Positions 5,611 to 15,487 of a DNA stretch of 47,210 bases are shown here, one piece after another. This stretch comes from an uncultured Rubrobacteraceae bacterium (GTDB lineage: Bacteria; Actinomycetota; Rubrobacteria; Rubrobacterales; Rubrobacteraceae). Position numbers and translations under genes: made by a program. Positions within the stretch are counted from its first letter, which is position 1. Each line of letters opens with the position of its first letter. The notes under the pieces were generated by a model. The model ran no database searches, was not told the DNA's origin, and worked only from the letters and a program-made list of their open reading frames with translations. The stretch spans positions 1 through 47,210 of the forward strand of contig CADCVG010000018.1 in assembly GCA_902806075.1 (NCBI GenBank), written 5' to 3'.

Positions 5611-6777
5611 TCAGCCGATCTCCGATGCCCGGCCAGCGGCCTCCTCCAGCGCCTGTAGGGCCGAGGCCTGGTCCATGCCGGTGCTTCTAAGCAGGTCCAC
5701 AGCCGCCGAGCGGATCTGGCCGACGAGGACGCTCGTGGCCAGGTCGTGCCTCTCCTCGAGTATCCCGGTGGCGCGGCGGGCGGCCTCTAGCGCGTGCCGG
5801 CGGGCGTTGTCGGGAGGGCCGGGACGTTCGAGGAACGCCGCGAGCGCCTTCACCGCCTGCGAGAGGTCGAGAACGGCCTCCGGTAGCGACGAGGGTACGG
5901 AGTCCCCGCGTCTGACCGCGTTGGCGGCGCCACGGGCCAGCACGCGCGTGTTGATGACGGCGAGCTCCACCCTGAGGCCCGCGTTCGAGTAGAGCTCGAG
6001 GTGCCTCAAGGACCTGCGGCGAGTAGGGGAGAGACGGGCGGTCTCGTAGCCGGCGGTAAGGGCCTCGTTGAACGCCTTTACCATCCCGTCGATCTGCCGG
6101 GCCCTCCTGAGCGTGCGTTCGGCTCTCTCTAGGCCGCCCCCTCCAAGCGAGGCGGATACCTCTTCCAGCACGGAGGCCAGCTCGTCGAAGATCGGGCGGG
6201 CGCTACGCTCGACCCGGCGTTCGGGGTTTACCGGGAAGAGGTGGTTGATCGCCAGGGCCACCACACCCCCTATGAGCGCGCTCACGAAGCGGTCGGGTGA
6301 GAAGCCCGAGGTCGGTGGCTGCAACACGATCACCAGTATCGCCGAGATCGCCGCCTGGTTGACGAACAGGCTTCTCTCCGAAAAGAACACAGCCGCCGCC
6401 ATCGCAAGCGCCACCACGAGCCCGATCTGTACCGTGCCGATGCCTATAAAGAGAACCAACAGGTCCGCTACCAGCAGCCCGATGGCGACCCCCAGGACCA
6501 CCTCGACCGTACGTCTACCGCGCTCCCCGAGCGTCAGGCCCAGAGAGATCACCGCCGCTATCGGGGCGAAGAACGGCTGCTCTTGCCCGAGCACGACGGC
6601 CGCCAGGAAGTACGCGAGGCTCGCGCCGACCGACGTCTGGACCAACGGCCAGCCGTTGGTCCGCAGGCGCCCGGTCCCCACGACGAAGCGGCGCCGAACC
6701 CTGGAGAAGAGGCTTGTCTCTCTAGCGGTACTCATGCTCGTTGAATTTGGTTCCGTTCCAGTTGCTACCCGGAACAC
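5611..6777 (-). CDS. FUSC/aromatic-acid-exporter-like membrane protein
   Basis: A 388-residue protein. Residues about 40-185 contain six hydrophobic segments (VGASLAYFLAAVVLG, FFAPIAAVISLGLTLGERGRRT, VVLGVAIGLLVADLLVLFIG and others), and the rest is a helical cytoplasmic domain with heptad-rich stretches. The GERGRRT...VLGVAIGLLVAD pattern is typical of FUSC/ArAE transporters, which export aromatic acids or other small toxic molecules. The annotated start is GTG 6777 with a weak AAGG; ATG 6735 (MSTARETSL) is an alternative giving 374 residues. It is divergent from the VanW gene, sharing a 115-bp promoter region. Confidence 0.8.
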   Translation of the reverse strand: MFRVATGTEPNSTSMSTARETSLFSRVRRRFVVGTGRLRTNGWPLVQTSVGASLAYFLAAVVLGQEQPFFAPIAAVISLGLTLGERGRRTVEVVLGVAIGLLVADLLVLFIGIGTVQIGLVVALAMAAAVFFSERSLFVNQAAISAILVIVLQPPTSGFSPDRFVSALIGGVVALAINHLFPVNPERRVERSARPIFDELASVLEEVSASLGGGGLERAERTLRRARQIDGMVKAFNEALTAGYETARLSPTRRRSLRHLELYSNAGLRVELAVINTRVLARGAANAVRRGDSVPSSLPEAVLDLSQAVKALAAFLERPGPPDNARRHALEAARRATGILEERHDLATSVLVGQIRSAAVDLLRSTGMDQASALQALEEAAGRASEIG

Positions 6778-6892
6778 TACCGTTCACTCGCCTTACGCGC
6801 CAGCGCGGACCGGGACCGGACGGAGTGTGTCCGCGGCGGCGCGCTACCGCAAGATGTTGCACGAGAGCTAGAAGCTCTTCTAAGGGCCATAA

Positions 6893-8335
6893 GTGTCGGG
6901 TAGACTTGTGAGGTTGACGCGTGGAGGGTGGCGTTTGGGCCTCAAAAATCCGAGAGACGAGCTTGAGACCGGGCGCGGGCTCGATGTCCGGGACGTGCTC
7001 GGCGGCTTCTCGGACTATACTCGGCGTGGCTCGCCGAAGCGTCGGGGAGGATGGCGGAGGGCCCTAGCCTTCGTGCTCGCCGTCGTCTGCGCGTTTGTGG
7101 CCTTGCTTCTCGTGGCGGATTACTCGATGAGCTATGGCAGGATCCACCGGGGCGTAGAGGTCGGTAGCGTGGATGTTGGCGGCAAGACGCCCGAGGAGGC
7201 CCGCCGGGTGGTCGAGGAGCGGGCCGCGGGCGTGCCCGAGAAGGTCCGGTTCTTCAGGGGCTCCGGGGAGTTCACCTACGACACCGCGGACGAGATGGGC
7301 GTGGACTTCGATATAGAGACGAGCGTAGACCGGGCCTACGCCGTCGGGCGCGAGGGCAGTGCCTTCGAGCGGCTCGGAGACCGGGTCGGGGCGGTCCGGG
7401 ACGGTACGCGCATCCAGCCGGTGCTTGGGTTGGATCGGGAGCAACTGCGGGGCGTACTCTCGGACATGATCTCCACGTTCACGGTAAAGTCCGTGGAGGC
7501 GGGCTACGAGGTCGAGAACGGCAGGGTCTTCGTCACCGAGAGCCGGAGTGGCAAGAGGGTTGACGAGGAGACCCTCCTGAACGACGTCGAGGCCGGCCTC
7601 TTCGAGGGGAAGGCCGGGTACGAGGTGCCGGTCGAGATCTATGAACCCCTCCTCACCACCGGGGAGGCGCAGAGGCTAAAGCCGACGAAGCTCCTTGGCA
7701 GCTACCGGACCAACTACACCCTGAGCACCGACACGAGCCCCGAACGGGTGGAGAACCTGGAGATCGCCTCGGACGCGGTGGAGGGCACCCTCCTGCCCCC
7801 GGGTGAGGTCTTCTCGTTCAACGAGTTGGCCGCCCCCTTGAGCTACAACTCGACGAAGGTCATCATTGAGGGCAGGGAGGAGTTCGCCAGTGGCGGTGGG
7901 CTGTGCCAGGTCTCCTCCACGCTGTACGTCGCCGCCAACTACGCGGGGCTGGAGATCGTGGAGCGCAACCCGCACAACGCGATGTTGCCCTACATCCGGC
8001 CCGGCTTCGACGCGACGGTCTGGTTCGGCCTGCTGGACATGCAGTTCCGGAACACGACAGACGGCTACGTACTACTCAAGGAGCGTGTAGACAAGGACGG
8101 CTACATCTACGCCGAGGTTTGGGGCAAGCCCACCGGCAAGAAGGTGACGATAAGCTCCGAGCCCACCTACACGGGCTCCGACTCGGCCACCTGGGTCACC
8201 TACCAGCAGGTAGAGGAGGACGGGGAGACAACCTTCGACGGACCCGTCCACACCGATACCTACTACGCCCTCCAGACCCAGGATGGATACCTCGTCTCGC
8301 CGGCGTCCCTGCAACCCGCGCCCGCCAACCCCTAG
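6893..8335 (+). CDS. VanW family protein with peptidoglycan-binding domain
   Basis: 480 residues starting at GTG. A positively charged N-terminus is followed by one membrane anchor ([21 protein letters not shown], about 57-77), a putative peptidoglycan-binding_4 domain ([24 protein letters not shown] onwards) and the VanW domain ([26 protein letters not shown]...[29 protein letters not shown]...). The [11 protein letters not shown] signature is diagnostic. The bulk should sit outside the membrane and act on or bind cell wall. Despite the family name, vancomycin resistance is not implied. The next gene follows after about 105 bp on the same strand. Confidence 0.88.
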   Translation: MSGRLVRLTRGGWRLGLKNPRDELETGRGLDVRDVLGGFSDYTRRGSPKRRGGWRRALAFVLAVVCAFVALLLVADYSMSYGRIHRGVEVGSVDVGGKTPEEARRVVEERAAGVPEKVRFFRGSGEFTYDTADEMGVDFDIETSVDRAYAVGREGSAFERLGDRVGAVRDGTRIQPVLGLDREQLRGVLSDMISTFTVKSVEAGYEVENGRVFVTESRSGKRVDEETLLNDVEAGLFEGKAGYEVPVEIYEPLLTTGEAQRLKPTKLLGSYRTNYTLSTDTSPERVENLEIASDAVEGTLLPPGEVFSFNELAAPLSYNSTKVIIEGREEFASGGGLCQVSSTLYVAANYAGLEIVERNPHNAMLPYIRPGFDATVWFGLLDMQFRNTTDGYVLLKERVDKDGYIYAEVWGKPTGKKVTISSEPTYTGSDSATWVTYQQVEEDGETTFDGPVHTDTYYALQTQDGYLVSPASLQPAPANP

Positions 8336-8441
8336 ACGAAAGGCCCGACTGGCGCGGCGGTTCGTGGACCGGGGGTGGTCCGTCGCGCCCGGAGGGACCA
8401 TAATCCCCGAACAAGGCGACTTCCAGGACGAGGAGGCAAGG

Positions 8442-9218
8442 GTGGCGGTACGGGTAGGGGCGCAGATTCAGCCGCAGCACGCGGAGTACGGGCAGATGCG
8501 CGACGCGTGGCTGCGGGTGGAGGAGATGGGGGCGGATACGCTCTTCACCTGGGACCACTTTTATCCTCTGTACGGGGAGCCGGAGGGGAAGCACTTCGAG
8601 TGCTGGACGATGCTTGCGGCGATGGCCGAGGTCACCGAGAGGGTAGAGTTCGGGGCGCTGGTCACGTGCAACTCGTACCGCAACGCGAACCTCGTCGCGG
8701 ACATGGCCCGGACTGTGGACCATATCTCGGACGGACGGTTGATCCTCGGCATGGGGAGCGGATGGTTCAGGAAGGACTACGACGAGTACGGATATCCTTT
8801 CGGGACGGCGGGGGAGAGGCTTAGGGCGCTTGACCGGGCGATGCCGGTGATCGAGGAACGGTTCCAGAGGCTCAACCCGCCCCCGACGCGCGAGGTCCCG
8901 ATCCTCATCGGGGGCGGCGGCGAGAAGGTCACTCTACGCATAGTGGCGGAGCACGCCCACATCTGGAACGGCTTCGGCGACCCTCAGAGAGCGGGTCGTA
9001 AGAGCGGTATCCTCGACGGCTGGTGCGAGAAGGTCGGGCGCGACCCGAAGGAGATAGAGCGCTCTATCCTTATCCGGCCGAACCAGATGGGGGACCTGGA
9101 TGCCTACGTCGAGAACGGCATAACCCACCTGATGCTCGGCTTCTCCGGCCCCGACTACGACCTCTCGCCCCTACAAGAACTCATCTCCTGGCGCGACTCG
9201 CGCGACGGAGGCTGCTAG
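8442..9218 (+). CDS. LLM class F420-dependent oxidoreductase
   Basis: 258 residues from GTG 8442, chosen for GAGGAGG at good spacing; the longer ORF-track version overlaps the VanW stop. It is a luciferase-like TIM barrel with the blocks [48 protein letters not shown] and [24 protein letters not shown]. These enzymes use F420H2 (or FMNH2) for hydride transfer; the substrate cannot be read from sequence. It is shorter than the 290-330-residue family norm at the C-terminus. It converges with the VOC gene, overlapping it by 4 bp. Confidence 0.88.
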   Translation: MAVRVGAQIQPQHAEYGQMRDAWLRVEEMGADTLFTWDHFYPLYGEPEGKHFECWTMLAAMAEVTERVEFGALVTCNSYRNANLVADMARTVDHISDGRLILGMGSGWFRKDYDEYGYPFGTAGERLRALDRAMPVIEERFQRLNPPPTREVPILIGGGGEKVTLRIVAEHAHIWNGFGDPQRAGRKSGILDGWCEKVGRDPKEIERSILIRPNQMGDLDAYVENGITHLMLGFSGPDYDLSPLQELISWRDSRDGGC

Positions 9219-9697
9219 GACGTGTCTGGCGATGCCACCTTCGGTTGGCCGGCCCCTTCCGCCTCCCAGTCGTGCATCCACTTTCGCCGCCTCTCTCGGA
9301 AGTTCGTGATCTCTAGCCTGATCCCATCCGGGTCCGAGAAGAACGTCGCGTAGTAGTCTAGGTCGTACTCAGGGTAGTAGCGGGGTTCGGTGGTCTCCAC
9401 GCCCGCAGTCCGGAGTTCTCTCGCGGCGCGGTCCACTATGGTCTCGTCGATCACCCGAAAGCAAAAGTGGTGGAGGCCCGGCGCGTAAGAGTCATGATCG
9501 GGGGTGCCCCGCCTCGCCGGTCTGAGCGAGTATCCGAACTGGCGGTTGTGGTATTTGATGTGGTGATCGCCACCGTGGAGTGCTTCCCGCTTGCGAAAGC
9601 CGAGAATGCTCATTACGCGGTCGTAGAATTCCTCCGAACGCCGGAGATCCCGTACCGCCACGTAGACGTGGTCTATGCCTATTACTTCGATACCCAT
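9215..9697 (-). CDS. VOC (glyoxalase/bleomycin resistance/dioxygenase) family protein
   Basis: 160 residues with paired beta-alpha-beta-beta-beta modules. The first begins [27 protein letters not shown] and the second [12 protein letters not shown]. Likely metal ligands are His9 (IDHV), the His of LHHFCF and the Glu of [23 protein letters not shown] is the classic C-terminal VOC signature. It could be an isomerase, dioxygenase or resistance protein. The C-terminus overlaps the convergent F420 oxidoreductase gene by 4 bp. Confidence 0.87.
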   Translation of the reverse strand: MGIEVIGIDHVYVAVRDLRRSEEFYDRVMSILGFRKREALHGGDHHIKYHNRQFGYSLRPARRGTPDHDSYAPGLHHFCFRVIDETIVDRAARELRTAGVETTEPRYYPEYDLDYYATFFSDPDGIRLEITNFRERRRKWMHDWEAEGAGQPKVASPDTS

Positions 9698-9898
9698 TAG
9701 ATTTCCCCCTTCGTGCCGCTAGCAGCTTCCCCAGGTTGGTCAGCGCATCTTAACGGAACCATGTCTACCGCACTACTAGCCGCTGAGCCGCAGGGTGGTC
9801 AACCTGGGACGCCACCCACAGCGCACTAGCAAAAGCCGCCTCTTGAGTTGTCAACAGCGGAGGCAGGCAAAAGCCGGTCGTTTTAAAGGGCGATCTTC

Positions 9899-11323
9899 TC
9901 AAGTGGTGGCCATCTCCTCCTCGATCTCCTCAAGCTCTTTGCCAGATGTCTCTGGCCCGAGCAGGTAACCGATGATGGTCAGCACCCAAAGGCCCGCGCT
10001 GGCCAGTAAGGGCACGGTTGGCCCAAAGGCAGCGATACCAGAGCCAACCAAGAACGGCGCGGAGATTGATACGAGTCTTCCGCCTCCAACCGAGATACCG
10101 AAGCAAGAGCCTCGTACCCGCGTCGGGAACATCTCGCTGACATAGGTGTCGCCGATAGCCCACAGCCACCCGAGCATCGCGATCATGATTGCGCCAAAGA
10201 TCAAGAATACGGGCAGCGAGCTAGCCGTGGCAGCGAGAATCGTCACGGTTATCATGATCAAGGCACCGATGATCCCGGCGGGCCGGCGGCCGATCCAATC
10301 AGACAAGCCTGCGCCAAGGTACGAGAAAAAGAACTGTACTACGTAGAACATAATCGCATATCCGATGGCCTCGGTGAGTGAGGCGCCAAACTTCTCGACC
10401 ATAAATGTCGTCAGGAACACCGTCAACGCCCAATAGCCGAAGGTGTTGGCGGTAAACAGAAGCCAACCGATGCCGATTCGTTTCTTCACACCGGGAATAT
10501 GCCAGAGTCTCTCACGGCGGCCGTCGTCCCGACTACGGTTTTCTTGCGACTCCGCGTTCTCAATCGCCCGCACCGCCCTGGCCCTGTCGCGAGTGCTCCC
10601 CTCCTCTTGAGCCGCCCGCAGCGCCCGCGCCGCCTCAAACTTGTGCTCCGTCTTCGCGATTACGTAACGCACTGACTCCTGGGCTATTAGCCGGAGGGCG
10701 AAGATGGCGACCGCGGGGACGATGGCAATAATAAAAGCCCACTCCCAGCCATAGCGTGGCACGATGTACAGGGCCGCAAGGCCGGTAAGGATATATCCCG
10801 CAGAATAAAAAGAGAACATAATCCCGCCCACGCCGAGCGCACGGACCTTGGCCGGCCACATCTCGGCGGTGTACGGGGCGCCAACGGCAAGCTCTCCGGC
10901 ACCACCCACTCCGGTAAGGAAGCGCATGGCCGCGAAGAACGGAATGTTGTGCGTTAGGCCACCGAGGGTAGTAGTGGCCCCGTAGAGGAGGATGGATACA
11001 CCCAAAGTGTCCTTGCGACCAAACTTGTCAGCCGCGAACCCGAAGCCAAGAGTCCCAATCGTATAGCCAACGAGTAGAGCTGAGCCGATCAGACCCGTGA
11101 CAACCGAGTCAGCGCCCAAGCTAACGGCGATCAGTGGCAGGACCAGGCCGTAGATATTGACCGCGTAAGCGTCGAAGCCATAGCCGAGACCCGTAACCAG
11201 GGAAACCGTCAGGGAGTCCTTGAACGGGATTTGATGGCTGAGATTCTCCGTCGCAGCACGCTCGGTCGCAGCGGAACCGGAGCTGGTCTTAGATGCGTCC
11301 GCTGCCGCCTTAGATTCCTCCAC
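9899..11323 (-). CDS. MFS transporter, sugar/aromatic-acid:proton symporter type
   Basis: 474 residues with 12 predicted membrane helices and a long charged central loop (residues about 225-275, TEHKFEAARALRAAQEEGSTRDRARAVRAIENAESQENRSRDDG). Motif A, GFAADKFGRKD, lies between helices 2 and 3, with a second version SDWIGRRPAG in the other half. The helix 4-5 region (RFLTGVGGAGELAVGAPYTAEMWPAKVRA) resembles metabolite and aromatic-acid:H+ symporters. It works in the inner membrane by proton coupling; the substrate is unknown. Codon use is slightly less GC-biased than its neighbours. Confidence 0.88.
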   Translation of the reverse strand: MEESKAAADASKTSSGSAATERAATENLSHQIPFKDSLTVSLVTGLGYGFDAYAVNIYGLVLPLIAVSLGADSVVTGLIGSALLVGYTIGTLGFGFAADKFGRKDTLGVSILLYGATTTLGGLTHNIPFFAAMRFLTGVGGAGELAVGAPYTAEMWPAKVRALGVGGIMFSFYSAGYILTGLAALYIVPRYGWEWAFIIAIVPAVAIFALRLIAQESVRYVIAKTEHKFEAARALRAAQEEGSTRDRARAVRAIENAESQENRSRDDGRRERLWHIPGVKKRIGIGWLLFTANTFGYWALTVFLTTFMVEKFGASLTEAIGYAIMFYVVQFFFSYLGAGLSDWIGRRPAGIIGALIMITVTILAATASSLPVFLIFGAIMIAMLGWLWAIGDTYVSEMFPTRVRGSCFGISVGGGRLVSISAPFLVGSGIAAFGPTVPLLASAGLWVLTIIGYLLGPETSGKELEEIEEEMATT

Positions 11324-11559
11324 AGCTGCCTCCCTCTTTCGTGTTGCGTCCTAGAGATTTGTCTGGGGAACAGGAATCGGTCGAAGGATGCGCAAGCTTG
11401 GTTAGTTCCTACCAGCGTGCAAAGTATCAGAAGAGAGTTATGGGGTCAATAAGATGCGCTTATATTTAAGACTACCTTAATTTGTTAGAGGCCCCGTCAA
11501 TCCGGGTAGCGCCACATCGAACCGTGGTCAGGTCGCAAGCTCCGCCTCTGCCAGCCATC

Positions 11560-11712
11560 TCGGCTTTCTCCCACGCTATCGGGGTAGCTCGACGGTCGGT
11601 ACTGGAAGGGCTAACAGAGACGATCTGCGGACGCTACCGCAAGTGGCAAGAAGGTCTTTGGCAGCGCGTACTGGAGGCGCTCCGTCCCAGCAACACGAGA
11701 GTGTCACTATAG
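11560..11712 (+). pseudogene. Possible IS5-type transposase N-terminal fragment
   Basis: The reading frame ends ...ICGRYRKWQEGLWQRVLEALRPSNT-RVSL, which resembles the YxRFRRWxxxGxWERILEAL segment of IS5-group (DUF4096) transposases. Only about 50 codons survive with no start and no catalytic domain. The rest of the 11324-11740 gap has nothing recognisable. Confidence 0.4.
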
Positions 11713-11740
11713 GACTAGTGTCGGAGGTTAGCGCCAGAGG

Positions 11741-12493
11741 CTAGCGTCTGCGGCGGCCCAACCTGCGGAGCAAGAAGAGGAGCGTCCCGAGGGCGAGCGC
11801 CCCGAGTGCGTAAGGTAGCCGATCGGACTCGGCGGAGTCGGGTACCTCCTCCCGAACAGGTTCTTCGGAGACCGAGCAGGCGAAGAGGAAGGCGGGGGGT
11901 ATGTTGAGCGGCGAGAGGCGGCGTTCTATCGGGGCGAAGAGACGTTGCAGGTACGGAAGGACGGTGGTGGAGTACTGGAGCACGAGCATCTTCCCATCCG
12001 GCTTTAGCGCCGCTCGCGCCGCCCCGAGGATACTCTGCCGCGGTCCCGCCGGGAGCGAGGTGAAGGGGATGCTGCTCACGATGTAGTCGGCCTTCGCGCC
12101 GTCGAGGTATTCCTCGACGTTCTCGGCGGAGTCGTTGATGACGCGCAGTCTCGGGTCGTTTCCCAGGCGTTCGGCGACGGTGGAGGCGAGGTCCGGTTCG
12201 ATCTCGAAGGCCAGGAAGCTCGCGTCCGGGTGGAGGCGTTCGAGGATCTCGCCAGTGTAGACGCCGGTCCCGACCCCGAACTCGACGACCGTACGCGCCC
12301 GGGGCAGATCTCCCATGTCCAGAAGGTCCCGCACCGCCCACCGGGAGGTCGGCCAGACGGCGCCCACCCTGCGAGGGTGCGAGATCATCGACCGCAAAAA
12401 GATCATGCGCCGCCGCAGGTCGTCCCCAAGATTTCCTCGTCCGTTGCCGTCCAGAGTGATCCCCCCTTGTCTATTGGTCGCCCGGACGCACAT
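11741..12493 (-). CDS. Class I SAM-dependent methyltransferase, phospholipid N-methyltransferase-like
   Basis: 250 residues. Residues about 33-50 (FLRSMISHPRRVGAVWPTSRWAV) match the entry segment of PmtA-like and KsgA-related enzymes. Motif I is VVEFGVGTGVYTGEIL, the acidic loop AFEIEPD, then INDSAENVEEYL and the motif IV region ADYIVSSIPFTSLP. A C-terminal hydrophobic helix followed by LRRLGRRRR suggests membrane anchoring, in line with a lipid substrate. No Shine-Dalgarno precedes ATG 12493, while AAGGGGGG lies ahead of an in-frame CTG about 12 codons in, so the true start is uncertain. It diverges from the FAD oxidoreductase gene. Confidence 0.8.
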   Translation of the reverse strand: MCVRATNRQGGITLDGNGRGNLGDDLRRRMIFLRSMISHPRRVGAVWPTSRWAVRDLLDMGDLPRARTVVEFGVGTGVYTGEILERLHPDASFLAFEIEPDLASTVAERLGNDPRLRVINDSAENVEEYLDGAKADYIVSSIPFTSLPAGPRQSILGAARAALKPDGKMLVLQYSTTVLPYLQRLFAPIERRLSPLNIPPAFLFACSVSEEPVREEVPDSAESDRLPYALGALALGTLLFLLRRLGRRRR

Positions 12494-12623
12494 ACTTTAC
12501 GCGGACGGCCCTGTACGAGCGCCAAACTCTACCCTTCCCGTCACCCCGGTTCAAGTGCTGCCGAGAACCATCATGCGCTCTGCTTCACTGCACGCCGCCA
12601 TCCCGGCGGCTAGGATCAAGGGT

Positions 12624-14096
12624 ATGCAAGTTGCACATATATACGAATCTGGACGTGGAGGGGAGTGGCGGCACGCGGTCGTCGTCGGCGCGGGGATGGG
12701 AGGTCTGATCTCCGGACGAGTCCTGGCGGGTTACTTCGACCGGGTGACGATCCTGGAGCGCGACGTCTTCTCTCCGGGGGCGCACAAGCAGCTCGGACGC
12801 AAGGGTGTACCCCAGGGGCGTCACCTGCACAGCCTGGCGGCGCGGGGGAGCAGAATACTCGAACGGTACTTCCCCGGTCTGGACGATGAGCTAGCCGCCG
12901 CCGGGTGTCCGTTGTTCGATCAGGCACAGGACTTTATCACCGATACGCCCGCGGGCCGCCTGCCCCGGTTTCGGTCCGGGATCACGATGCGCGCCGCGAG
13001 TCGGGCACTCCTCGAAGAACGTCTTCGCCATCGCCTGGAGGAGGAGCCGAACGTCCGCCTCCTCGCCGGCTCCGAGGTTCTGGGCCTCACCCCCGGCGGC
13101 AACGGGAGGATAGCAGGGGTGCGGATACGACAGGCCGGTGGCTCTCCGAAGCCGGAGGAGGTTCTGTACGCGGATCTGGTGGTGGACGCGAGCGGGCAGG
13201 GCTCCCGAGCGCCGCGCTGGTTGGAGGAGATCGGCTACCATGCCCCCACAGAAGAGGTCGTGGACGCCCGGCTCGGGTACGCGACCCGGTGGTTCGAGGT
13301 CCCCGAAGGTTTTTCGGAGGACTGGGAGAGCATCTCGGTGCTGCCGGGCTGGCCGGACAACCCCCGGGGCGGTACGCTCCGCCGGGTGGAGGGCGGCGTA
13401 TGGACTGCCGTCCTGATCGGGCTCGGCGGCGACTATCCTCCGACGGACGGCGAAGCCTTCCTCGAGTTCGCCCGGAGCCTCCCGAGCCCCGCCATCCACG
13501 ACGCTATAAAAAGCGCCGAGCCCGTCTCGCCCGTCTACGGCTACCGCCGCACGGCCAACCGCCGCCGCCTCTACGAAAAAGTGCGCCTCCCCGAGGGCTT
13601 CCTCGTTACCGGCGACGCGGCCTGTTCCTTCAACCCCTCCTACGGGAGCGGTATGACCGCGGTCGCCCTCTCCGCCGAGGTCCTGGACGAATGCCTTCGC
13701 GAGCAACGCCGTCGCGCCCCCGACGATCACGCCGGTCTCGGACGCCGCTTCCACGAGCGCCAGGCGACGGCCGTCGCCCCATGCTGGACCCTGACGGCCA
13801 ACAGCGACCGGCAGTGGTCGGTGGGGCGCGTGGAGGAGCTCGGCCCGACCCGCCGTCTATTTCACGGTGTCTCCGGGGAGGTGATGGCACTCGCCGTCGA
13901 ACGGGAGGACGTCGCCAGGACCCTGCTGGAGGTGAAGAACCTCCTCGAACCACCATCAGCACTCCTGCGCCCCGGCATCCTCCTCCCGGCGCTCCGGCGG
14001 ACGGCCCTCTCCCACATCAAGCCGCGCCCCACCAGCAGCAAAGAGCCTGGAGAAAACCCGCGGCCTTCAGAAGAACGTGCCTTCCTCCGCACATAG
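12624..14096 (+). CDS. FAD-dependent oxidoreductase / monooxygenase
   Basis: 490 residues from ATG 12624; the longer ORF-track start would run antisense through the methyltransferase gene. It has the Rossmann FAD motif VVVGAGMGGLISGRVLAGYFDRVTILERD, then VPQGRHLHSLAARG, a ribose-binding LVVDASGQGSRAPRWL and the second FAD motif LVTGDAACSFNPSYGSGMTAVALSA (GD). This combination is typical of PHBH-like monooxygenases and the geranylgeranyl-reductase side of the superfamily with the V-P-Q-x-R-H-x-H motif. The substrate is unknown. It precedes a DUF4174 relic. Confidence 0.85.
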   Translation: MQVAHIYESGRGGEWRHAVVVGAGMGGLISGRVLAGYFDRVTILERDVFSPGAHKQLGRKGVPQGRHLHSLAARGSRILERYFPGLDDELAAAGCPLFDQAQDFITDTPAGRLPRFRSGITMRAASRALLEERLRHRLEEEPNVRLLAGSEVLGLTPGGNGRIAGVRIRQAGGSPKPEEVLYADLVVDASGQGSRAPRWLEEIGYHAPTEEVVDARLGYATRWFEVPEGFSEDWESISVLPGWPDNPRGGTLRRVEGGVWTAVLIGLGGDYPPTDGEAFLEFARSLPSPAIHDAIKSAEPVSPVYGYRRTANRRRLYEKVRLPEGFLVTGDAACSFNPSYGSGMTAVALSAEVLDECLREQRRRAPDDHAGLGRRFHERQATAVAPCWTLTANSDRQWSVGRVEELGPTRRLFHGVSGEVMALAVEREDVARTLLEVKNLLEPPSALLRPGILLPALRRTALSHIKPRPTSSKEPGENPRPSEERAFLRT

Positions 14097-14111
14097 GATC
14101 TGGAACTCGAC

Positions 14112-14371
14112 GTGCACAGATACGAGCACCAGCTGTTCCTCGTCTCCGGAACCAGAACTGTCGGTAGCGAGCAGACGCTGTCCGGGAAGGCATGGCGGCG
14201 TGGGAGCGGTTCGGGGGTCGAGGCCGGGTGTTTCGCGGCGGTGCTCGTCGGCAAGGACAGCACGGTCAGGTACCGCCGCACAGACCTGTAGAGCCCGAAG
14301 AGCTCTACGCCCTTATAGGCGCATGCTCATACGAAGGAGGGAGATGCGCGAGAGAGGCGATCGGGGTCGGT
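14112..14371 (+). pseudogene. DUF4174 domain remnant with several frameshifts
   Basis: Pieces in three frames align in order with a DUF4174 protein: YEHQLFLVSG, then FAAVLVGKDSTVRYRRTDL, then VEPEELYALIGA, then MLIRRREMRERGD. An intact family member would read roughly ...VLVGKDG...PVEPEELFALIDAMPMRRREMRERGD. At least two indels separate the pieces. The N-terminal thioredoxin-like half is mostly gone. ORF-track entries at 14077 and 14192 are these fragments. Confidence 0.6.
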
Positions 14372-14474
14372 CCCGTGGTCGCGCGCAACTCTTTCGGGGC
14401 TCGTGCGTATACTCAATTTCGGTTGGGTAACTAGCTGCGGAGCCCCGACGCGGGAGCCGCCAGAAGGGTGTTTC

Positions 14475-15080
14475 TTGCTAGACGGCATCGACCAGTGGGT
14501 TATGGACGTCATCTCAGCGCTTGGCTACCTGGGCCTGGCGCTGCTCCTCGTCGCCGAGAACCTGTTCCCCCCGATTCCGTCCGAGATCGTCCTGCCGCTC
14601 GCCGGCTTCCTCGTTGGCCGGGGCGACCTAAACTTCTGGGGGGCTCTCGTCGCGGCTACCTTGGGGAGCGTACTCGGCGCCCTTATCCTCTACGCGCTAG
14701 GGCGCTGGGGGGGACGCCGGCTCGTCCTCCGCTACGGCTCCTGGCTGCGCGTGGACAAGAAGAGGCTAGATCGGGCCGAGGGATGGTTCAGGAGCTATGG
14801 CGATTGGGTGGTGCTCTTCGCGCGAGTCGTACCGGTCGCCCGGAGCATCATCTCCATACCTGCCGGAACAGCCAGGATGCCCCTCGCCCGGTTCGTCGTG
14901 CTCACGACCATCGGTTCCGCGCTCTGGAACGCCGTTCTTATCGGGGCCGGCGTGTTCCTCGGCGCCAACTGGGCGCTCGTACAAGACTGGATCGGCTCCT
15001 ACTCGAATACCGTCCTCGTAGTGGCGACCGTCGCCGTTGCCGTATTTCTGGTCCTTTACTACTTCCGGCGCGAACGCTGA
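14475..15080 (+). CDS. DedA/SNARE-associated family membrane protein
   Basis: 201 residues from TTG 14475, chosen for AGAAGG seven bases upstream. The N-terminal segment (ISALGYLGLALLLVAENLFPPIPSEIVLPLAGFLVGRG) carries the E-N-x-x-P-P-I-P-S-E motif of DedA proteins, followed by GSVLGALILYALGRWGG and the re-entrant FARVVPVARSIISIPAGTARMPLARFV block with its conserved Arg and Pro-Ala-Gly. DedA proteins reside in the cytoplasmic membrane and support lipid-carrier or phospholipid flipping and envelope homeostasis. The longer track start at 14403 lacks a ribosome site. Confidence 0.87.
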   Translation: MLDGIDQWVMDVISALGYLGLALLLVAENLFPPIPSEIVLPLAGFLVGRGDLNFWGALVAATLGSVLGALILYALGRWGGRRLVLRYGSWLRVDKKRLDRAEGWFRSYGDWVVLFARVVPVARSIISIPAGTARMPLARFVVLTTIGSALWNAVLIGAGVFLGANWALVQDWIGSYSNTVLVVATVAVAVFLVLYYFRRER

Positions 15081-15304
15081 CCGCTCGAGCTACGCGAGAG
15101 TAGCTCCGGGTTCGGCAGATGCTGTTGAGGAGAGCCCGTCGAGAGCCACGCAGCAACCTCAGGCGACCTCGTCGCCGGCCGCCCCCTCCACCGCCGTGAG
15201 GGGAAGGGTGAGAACGATTACGAAGAGTGACATGCGGAATATTATTGGCGGATAGAATTACTAGCAGTGGCAAGATGTTAGTTAAGAGGGTGGGAGGAGT
15301 AAGG

Positions 15305-15487
15305 ATGTATTCGGAGTTGTTGCAGTTCGGGGCGATGTTGGTCTTCTTCGCGGTCGCGCTATGTTTGTGGTTGAAGATCGTGTACCTGCCGGGGCGCACT
15401 CTGGAGCGTTGGGAAGACCAGAGGGTCAAGGCTGAAGGGGAGCGTACCCGGCAAGTACCTCCGGCGGAGGAACGTCGTCGTCTCTAG
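15305..15487 (+). CDS. Small single-pass membrane protein
   Basis: 60 residues from ATG 15305, with GGGAGGAG at ideal distance; the ORF-track start upstream has no such site. It has one membrane helix (LQFGAMLVFFAVALCLWLKIVYLPG, about 6-30), then a charged cytoplasmic tail. No family is recognised. Its 3' end overlaps the convergent gene by 4 bp. Confidence 0.6.
   Translation: MYSELLQFGAMLVFFAVALCLWLKIVYLPGRTLERWEDQRVKAEGERTRQVPPAEERRRL

Noticed and set aside
12905-14167. 420-codon plus-strand ORF inside the FAD oxidoreductase gene
   Set aside because: R/P/G-rich alternative frame of a gene with clear FAD motifs.
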